Of a stretch of 64,000 nt of DNA, positions 59,579-64,000 are shown piece after piece. A model generated the notes under the pieces. That model was not told the DNA's origin. It worked only from the letters and a program-made list of their open reading frames with translations, and did not search any database. The stretch is from Halioglobus japonicus. GTDB lineage: Bacteria; Pseudomonadota; Gammaproteobacteria; Pseudomonadales; Halieaceae. Position numbers and translations under genes: made by a program. The DNA lies in assembly GCA_902705825.1 (NCBI GenBank), contig CACSIL010000012.1, forward strand, positions 122,362 through 186,361, given 5' to 3'. How positions within the stretch are numbered: the stretch's first letter is position 1; each line of letters opens with the position of its first letter.

Positions 59579-62254
59579 ATGAAGTCATCGGATAACTCCT
59601 TCAATACGCGATCAACACTGGAAGTGAACGGCAAGCGCTTCCATTACTATGCCGTCAATGGTGGCGAGCTGGCGACGCATGGCAGCGTTGGAAAACTCCC
59701 GGTATGCAGCAAAATTCTGCTTGAGAACCTGCTGCGTCACGAGGATGGCATCAGCTGCACGCGCGACGATATCGAAGCGCTTGCAGGAAGCGCTGGCAGC
59801 GGTGCAGACCAGGAAATCGCCTACCACCCCGCTCGCGTACTGATGCAGGATTTTACCGGCGTACCCGCTGTGGTGGATCTCGCTGCAATGCGTGACGCTC
59901 TGGTCAAACGCGGCGTCGACCCCCAAAAAATCAACCCGTTGTCGCCGGTCGACCTGGTAATTGACCACTCGGTAAGCATCGACAAGTTCGCCAGTGATAC
60001 CGCCTTCGAGCAGAACGTCGCGCTGGAGATGGAGCGCAATCACGAACGCTACCAGTTCCTCAAGTGGGGCCGGGGAGCGTTTGATGATTTCAGCGTGGTT
60101 CCCCCCGGCACCGGCATCTGCCACCAGGTAAACCTGGAGTATCTGGCGCAAGTGGTTTGGCAGAACGCGTCTGGTGATGCCGCCCTCGCCTACCCCGACA
60201 CACTGGTTGGAACCGACAGCCACACCACGATGATCAATGGCCTGGGTGTACTGGGCTGGGGGGTGGGCGGCATTGAAGCTGAAGCGGCAATGCTCGGTCA
60301 GCCTATCTCCATGCTGATCCCCGATGTCGTGGGGTTTGAGCTCACCGGAAAAATGTGTGAAGGCATTACTGCTACCGACCTCGTGTTACAGGTTGTACAG
60401 ATGCTGCGCAAGCAGGGTGTGGTCGGTAAGTTCGTGGAGTTTTACGGCAGCGGGCTTGACGAGCTGCCGCTCTCTGACCGCGCAACCATCGCCAATATGG
60501 CACCGGAGTATGGCGCCACTTGCGGGTTCTTCCCGGTCGATGCCCAGACCATCCGCTACCTGCGACTCACCGGGCGCGATGATGACACCGTTGCACTGGT
60601 TGAGGCCTACTGCCGGGCACAGGGGATGTGGCGCGATGAAAACTACATCACACCAACCTTTTCCACCACCTTGCATCTGGACATGTCCACGGTAGAACCC
60701 AATCTGGCGGGACCGAAACGCCCACAAGATCGTGTACCGGTGCGGATGCTGCGCCAAGCCATCGACCAGTTCATTGAGCTCGATGGCAAGGCCGAACAAC
60801 AGGACACAGCGTTCCCATTGGAGGGCATGCCGGGCTCACTACACCACGGCGATGTGGTAATCGCAGCGATTACCTCCTGCACCAACACATCCAACCCAGC
60901 GGTAATGATCGGCGCTGGATTGGTCGCGCAGAAAGCTTTGGCCCTCGGCCTGCAGCGCAAACCCTGGGTGAAATCTTCGTTGGCACCAGGGTCGAAAGTC
61001 GTAACGGATTACCTGGTGAAAGCCGGCCTGCAATCCTCCCTCGACGCGCTGGGTTTCAATCTGGTGGGCTACGGCTGTACCACCTGCATCGGTAATTCCG
61101 GCCCACTGCCTGACGCAGTGGAACACGCCATAGCCGAAAATGACGTAGTCGCCTGCTCCGTCCTGTCAGGCAACCGAAACTTTGAGGGTCGCATCCACCC
61201 GCTGGTAAAAGCCAACTGGCTGGCATCACCTCCGCTGGTTGTCGCCTACGCGCTCGCCGGCACCACCCGTATCGATCTGAGCACAGATCCCCTGGGCGAA
61301 GACAGCAACGGCGCGCCCGTCTACCTGCGTGATATCTGGCCCACTAACGCCGAGATTGAAACAGTGGTGCAAACCGTCAGTACTGACATGTTCCAGAAGG
61401 AGTACGGCGCCGTGTTCGATGGAGACGCCACCTGGCAGTCTATCGAAACCGGCGGTGGTGCCACCTACGACTTCTCCCCGGATTCAACATACATCCAGCT
61501 GCCGCCATTCTTTGAAGAGCAATATCAGGGCAACCAGCACGACATCCTCGCTGCGCCGATGCTTGCGATGCTGGGCGACTCAGTCACCACCGATCATATC
61601 TCTCCGGCAGGCGCGATTCCCGGCGACAGCCCAGCTGCGCAGTATTTGCGTGAAAATGGTGTGGCCGAGGCCGATTTCAACTCCTTCGGCTCTCGTCGCG
61701 GCAACCATCAGGTGATGATGCGCGGCACCTTCGGCAACATTCGTATCCGCAACGAGATGACACCATCAATGGAAGGGGGCTATACCCACCTTATTGGCCA
61801 GAGTGAACCGATGTTCATCTATGATGCGGCAATGGACTACCAGTCCCGCGGGGTCAGTACCGTGGTGGTCGCCGGGCGTGAATACGGCACAGGTTCCAGC
61901 CGAGACTGGGCCGCAAAGGGCACATTGTTACTGGGCGTAAAAGCCGTCATTGTAGAGAGTTTCGAGCGGATCCACCGTTCCAATCTGGTGGGAATGGGTG
62001 TACTGCCACTGCAGTTCATGGGCGGTGAAACCCGCAAGACGTTGGCGCTGCAGGGCGACGAAACGTTCGATATTCTCGGTCTGGACGGCGAACTGACACC
62101 ACAGCAGACACTGCGCGCTGTCGTACATTATGCCGGTGGAGAACAGCGCGAAATACAGTTACTGTCGAGACTGGACACGCTGGTAGAGGTTGAGTACTAC
62201 CGCGCTGGCGGAGTACTCACTTATGTACTGAACCGGATTGTCAGAGAGTCCTGA
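59579..62254 (+). CDS. acnA: Aconitate hydratase A
   Basis: 891 residues of the AcnA/IRP type. The 4Fe-4S ligand cysteines sit in T-S-C-T-N-T-S-N-P and C-T-T-C-I-G-N-S-G-P. The swivel C-terminal domain carries G-T-G-S-S-R-D-W-A-A-K-G. It interconverts citrate and isocitrate in the TCA cycle, and AcnA-type enzymes can bind mRNA when the cluster is lost. ATG at 59579 has AGGGTGA upstream. It is not part of an obvious operon. Confidence 0.95.
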   Translation: MKSSDNSFNTRSTLEVNGKRFHYYAVNGGELATHGSVGKLPVCSKILLENLLRHEDGISCTRDDIEALAGSAGSGADQEIAYHPARVLMQDFTGVPAVVDLAAMRDALVKRGVDPQKINPLSPVDLVIDHSVSIDKFASDTAFEQNVALEMERNHERYQFLKWGRGAFDDFSVVPPGTGICHQVNLEYLAQVVWQNASGDAALAYPDTLVGTDSHTTMINGLGVLGWGVGGIEAEAAMLGQPISMLIPDVVGFELTGKMCEGITATDLVLQVVQMLRKQGVVGKFVEFYGSGLDELPLSDRATIANMAPEYGATCGFFPVDAQTIRYLRLTGRDDDTVALVEAYCRAQGMWRDENYITPTFSTTLHLDMSTVEPNLAGPKRPQDRVPVRMLRQAIDQFIELDGKAEQQDTAFPLEGMPGSLHHGDVVIAAITSCTNTSNPAVMIGAGLVAQKALALGLQRKPWVKSSLAPGSKVVTDYLVKAGLQSSLDALGFNLVGYGCTTCIGNSGPLPDAVEHAIAENDVVACSVLSGNRNFEGRIHPLVKANWLASPPLVVAYALAGTTRIDLSTDPLGEDSNGAPVYLRDIWPTNAEIETVVQTVSTDMFQKEYGAVFDGDATWQSIETGGGATYDFSPDSTYIQLPPFFEEQYQGNQHDILAAPMLAMLGDSVTTDHISPAGAIPGDSPAAQYLRENGVAEADFNSFGSRRGNHQVMMRGTFGNIRIRNEMTPSMEGGYTHLIGQSEPMFIYDAAMDYQSRGVSTVVVAGREYGTGSSRDWAAKGTLLLGVKAVIVESFERIHRSNLVGMGVLPLQFMGGETRKTLALQGDETFDILGLDGELTPQQTLRAVVHYAGGEQREIQLLSRLDTLVEVEYYRAGGVLTYVLNRIVRES

Positions 62255-62276
62255 GCTGACCTGATCTACTCAGCCA

Positions 62277-62300
62277 CAACCGGTCACCCCGCGCCGGTTG
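62277..62300. other. Stem-loop between convergent acnA and glycine-zipper genes
   Basis: CAACCGG at 62277-62283 is complementary to CCGGTTG at 62294-62300, with a 10-base C-rich loop that includes the stop codon of the minus-strand gene. No T-run follows on either strand; a bidirectional transcript-end hairpin is possible. Confidence 0.4.
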
Positions 62301-62835
62301 CGGATGAATCCCGCACGATCAACAGCTTGCCATCCTGCAACGGAATAGTGTCGCCTGGATCATGATCCAGGCGTACTTCACCGGGCACTTCCCCGATGCG
62401 GTATTTAACATCGTAACCGACCGTTTGCTCACTGACATCATAGACCGTCTTGCATGATCTCTGTGTGGTCTGATAGGTGTCGTTCTTCTGCATCGTTTCC
62501 TGTGTTTTATTGCCGGCATAGCCGCCTGCCGCTGCGCCGGCAATTTTTGCAGCGGTGTTCTTACCGCCACCACCAATGGCATCGCCCAGCAGACCTCCGG
62601 CGACAGCACCAAGCACCGTCCCGGCGATTTTATGCTTGTCCTTGACCGGCTCCTGTCTGGTTACCACCTCATCGGTGCATTCCTCACGCGGCGTCTTGAT
62701 ACTCTGTGTAACCGGCGTCACTGCAGTGACCTGCGCATACTCGGGACCATTCAACATTTTGTATCCCGCAAAACCGCCCGCGGCAGTTGCAAGGCCTGCG
62801 CCAAACACCGTTCCAACCAACATTGATTTGTTCAT
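62284..62835 (-). CDS. Glycine-zipper 2TM (17 kDa surface antigen-like) protein
   Basis: 183 residues: an N-terminal hydrophobic stretch with glycine spacing (G-T-V-F-G-A-G-L-A-T-A-A-G-G-F-A-G-Y), then a second glycine-zipper segment near 70-108 (A-G-T-V-L-G-A-V-A-G-G-L-L-G-D-A-I-G-G-G, A-A-A-G-G-Y-A-G-N), and a soluble C-terminal domain of about 60 residues. The two zippers fit the 2TM glycine-zipper domain of outer-membrane and surface antigens. Function unknown. ATG at 62835 after AGGAG. Confidence 0.84.
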   Translation of the reverse strand: MNKSMLVGTVFGAGLATAAGGFAGYKMLNGPEYAQVTAVTPVTQSIKTPREECTDEVVTRQEPVKDKHKIAGTVLGAVAGGLLGDAIGGGGKNTAAKIAGAAAGGYAGNKTQETMQKNDTYQTTQRSCKTVYDVSEQTVGYDVKYRIGEVPGEVRLDHDPGDTIPLQDGKLLIVRDSSATGAG

Positions 62836-63034
62836 TTCACATTCTCCTGCATGATGAACGATGCCTGATTATATGACATTCACCTGCTTTTCAATACTCA
62901 CTCCACGCTCGCCCCCACCGGTAAAAACTCAGCAAAAAACTGCGAATAAATGCATTGCGGGCGCTTGCAGCCCGCTCTGTCTATGAGTTGCGGCATAGGT
63001 TAGGATGCAATTCAGATCTATTTCAAGCGCCCGA

Positions 63035-64000
63035 TGCAGAGATATACTGTGAGAAAATTTTTCAAATATTTACTTTTCATTACACTCACCGTAGTGGTGG
63101 TATGCGGCATTGCTCTATTGTGGCTGCGGTATGAGTTTCAGCGGGTACAGCACGATGCCACAGAACTCGCCAACTGGGATAACGTAAGCGTACGATCGTT
63201 GCGCGAAGACGAGACTGTCGCGCAACCCTGCGCCCAGCAGTATCCGTATAACAAAGCCTGGTTCGGTGATCTTCACGTACACACGGCAGTATCGTATGAC
63301 GCGACCTCATTTGGTGTCACCACCACGGTTGATGATGCCTATCGTTTCGCGCGCGGCGCTGCCCTGCCCCTCTCGCTGGAAGGCGACAGCGATGACTATC
63401 AGCCACCCGTATTGCAGTTGCACACGCCGCTGGACTTTGCCGCTGTAACCGATCACGCCGAGGCTCTGGGCGAAACTCAGCTGTGTTATACACCTGGCAC
63501 GCCAGGCTACGACAGCCTGGTGTGTGGCCTATACCGCGGTGACATCACCATTCCTGTAGACGACAAGCTGGGCTCTCTGGTGCGCCTGGCAAGTTTCGCG
63601 GTCTTCGGCCAGGACCGCTCCACCCGCATCTGCGGCGACGATGGCTCACTATGCCGCGACCGGGCAATCGGAGTATGGCGCGACAACCAACTCAGTACCG
63701 AGGCCTTTCACGATCAAAGTACACGTTGTGAATTCACAGCGTTTCACGCCTATGAATATACTCTGGCTGAAGATGCCGCTAACCTGCACCGCAATGTAAT
63801 CTTTAAATCGAGCACCGTTCCCCAGGCAGCGCTGAGTGCCAAAGACGCTCCCACGCCCGAGCTATTATGGCAATGGCTGGACACAACCTGCATCGCCGGA
63901 AACGCAAAGTGCGACGTACTGGCGATACCGCATAACAGCAACTGGAGTAGCGGCCGCATGTGGTACCCCTACACCAACCGCGATATACCCGTGCAAGAAC
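63035..64000 (+). CDS. DUF3604 protein, truncated by the right edge
   Basis: At least 322 residues run to the window edge without a stop. An N-terminal membrane anchor (F-K-Y-L-L-F-I-T-L-T-V-V-V-V-C-G-I-A-L-L-W-L) is followed by a PHP-like metal site W-F-G-D-L-H-V-H-T-A-V-S-Y-D, then T-D-H-A-E and a later A-I-P-H-N-S-N. These are DUF3604 features. Paired cysteines in the middle suggest an exported protein. Start is either the ATG at 63035 or the in-frame GTG at 63050; neither has a strong ribosome site. Confidence 0.82.

Noticed and set aside
1..64000. tRNA, rRNA, CRISPR, insertion sequence, integrase, toxin-antitoxin or phage genes
   Set aside because: None seen on reading both strands; a covariance-model scan would be needed to exclude small RNAs.

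Overview
The window is bacterial chromosome: dense, moderately GC-rich, about 53 protein genes on both strands, many in short co-directional runs. I see no rRNA, tRNA, CRISPR array, insertion sequence or phage gene. The content suggests an aerobic, lipid- and steroid-degrading aquatic gammaproteobacterium, perhaps near Halieaceae/Spongiibacteraceae (Cellvibrionales). The reasons are the many acyl-CoA enzymes, an EthA-like Baeyer-Villiger monooxygenase, an alpha-methylacyl-CoA racemase, Arabinose_bd-type AraC regulators, SprT, DUF748 and SYLF proteins, an HAE1-type RND pump and a PEP-CTERM protein. The taxon is inference.

Layout. 1-5.6 kb: two OB-fold (DUF35) acyl-CoA partner proteins and the edge of the next gene, diverging from a type I extradiol dioxygenase; then an APH-like kinase, a solute-binding protein, an SDR and a SYLF protein with a clear terminator. 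5.8-16.8 kb: mostly minus strand, with a PEP-utilising dikinase-like enzyme, a GST, an EthA-like monooxygenase, a VWA-OmpA lipoprotein, an orphan radical SAM protein, and a metallo-beta-lactamase-fold hydrolase coupled to a DAGK-DUF389 membrane protein. 16.9-24.4 kb: a minus-strand beta-oxidation cluster (SDR, AraC regulator, acyl-CoA carboxylase beta subunit, crotonase, racemase, HSD10-like dehydrogenase, acyl-CoA dehydrogenase). 24.5-31 kb: diguanylate cyclase plus AraC regulator, DUF748 envelope protein, SprT protease, NlpC/P60 lipoprotein. 31.1-35.6 kb: a cluster whose first and last genes are the two halves of eukaryotic ACAD10/11 (kinase, acyl-CoA dehydrogenase) around a crotonase and a thiolase. 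35.6-48 kb: hypoxanthine-DNA glycosylase, PEP-CTERM protein with a sigma-54-like promoter, patatin-like lipase, RND pump, GT-C-like membrane protein, iron alcohol dehydrogenase, acyl-CoA ligase, TesB. 57-64 kb: thiolase-like protein type 1, aconitase A, glycine-zipper protein and a DUF3604 protein cut by the window edge.

The most unusual system is the operon at 49.15-56.67 kb. Two separate genes correspond to the two domains of D-glutamate cyclase (DUF1445 and DUF4392). They bracket pxpA-pxpB-pxpC (ATP-dependent 5-oxoprolinase) and are followed by a D-amino-acid aminotransferase, an alanine racemase and an acyl-CoA ligase-like gene, mostly with overlapping ends. Read together, this predicts a D-alanine/D-glutamate salvage route through 5-oxoproline.
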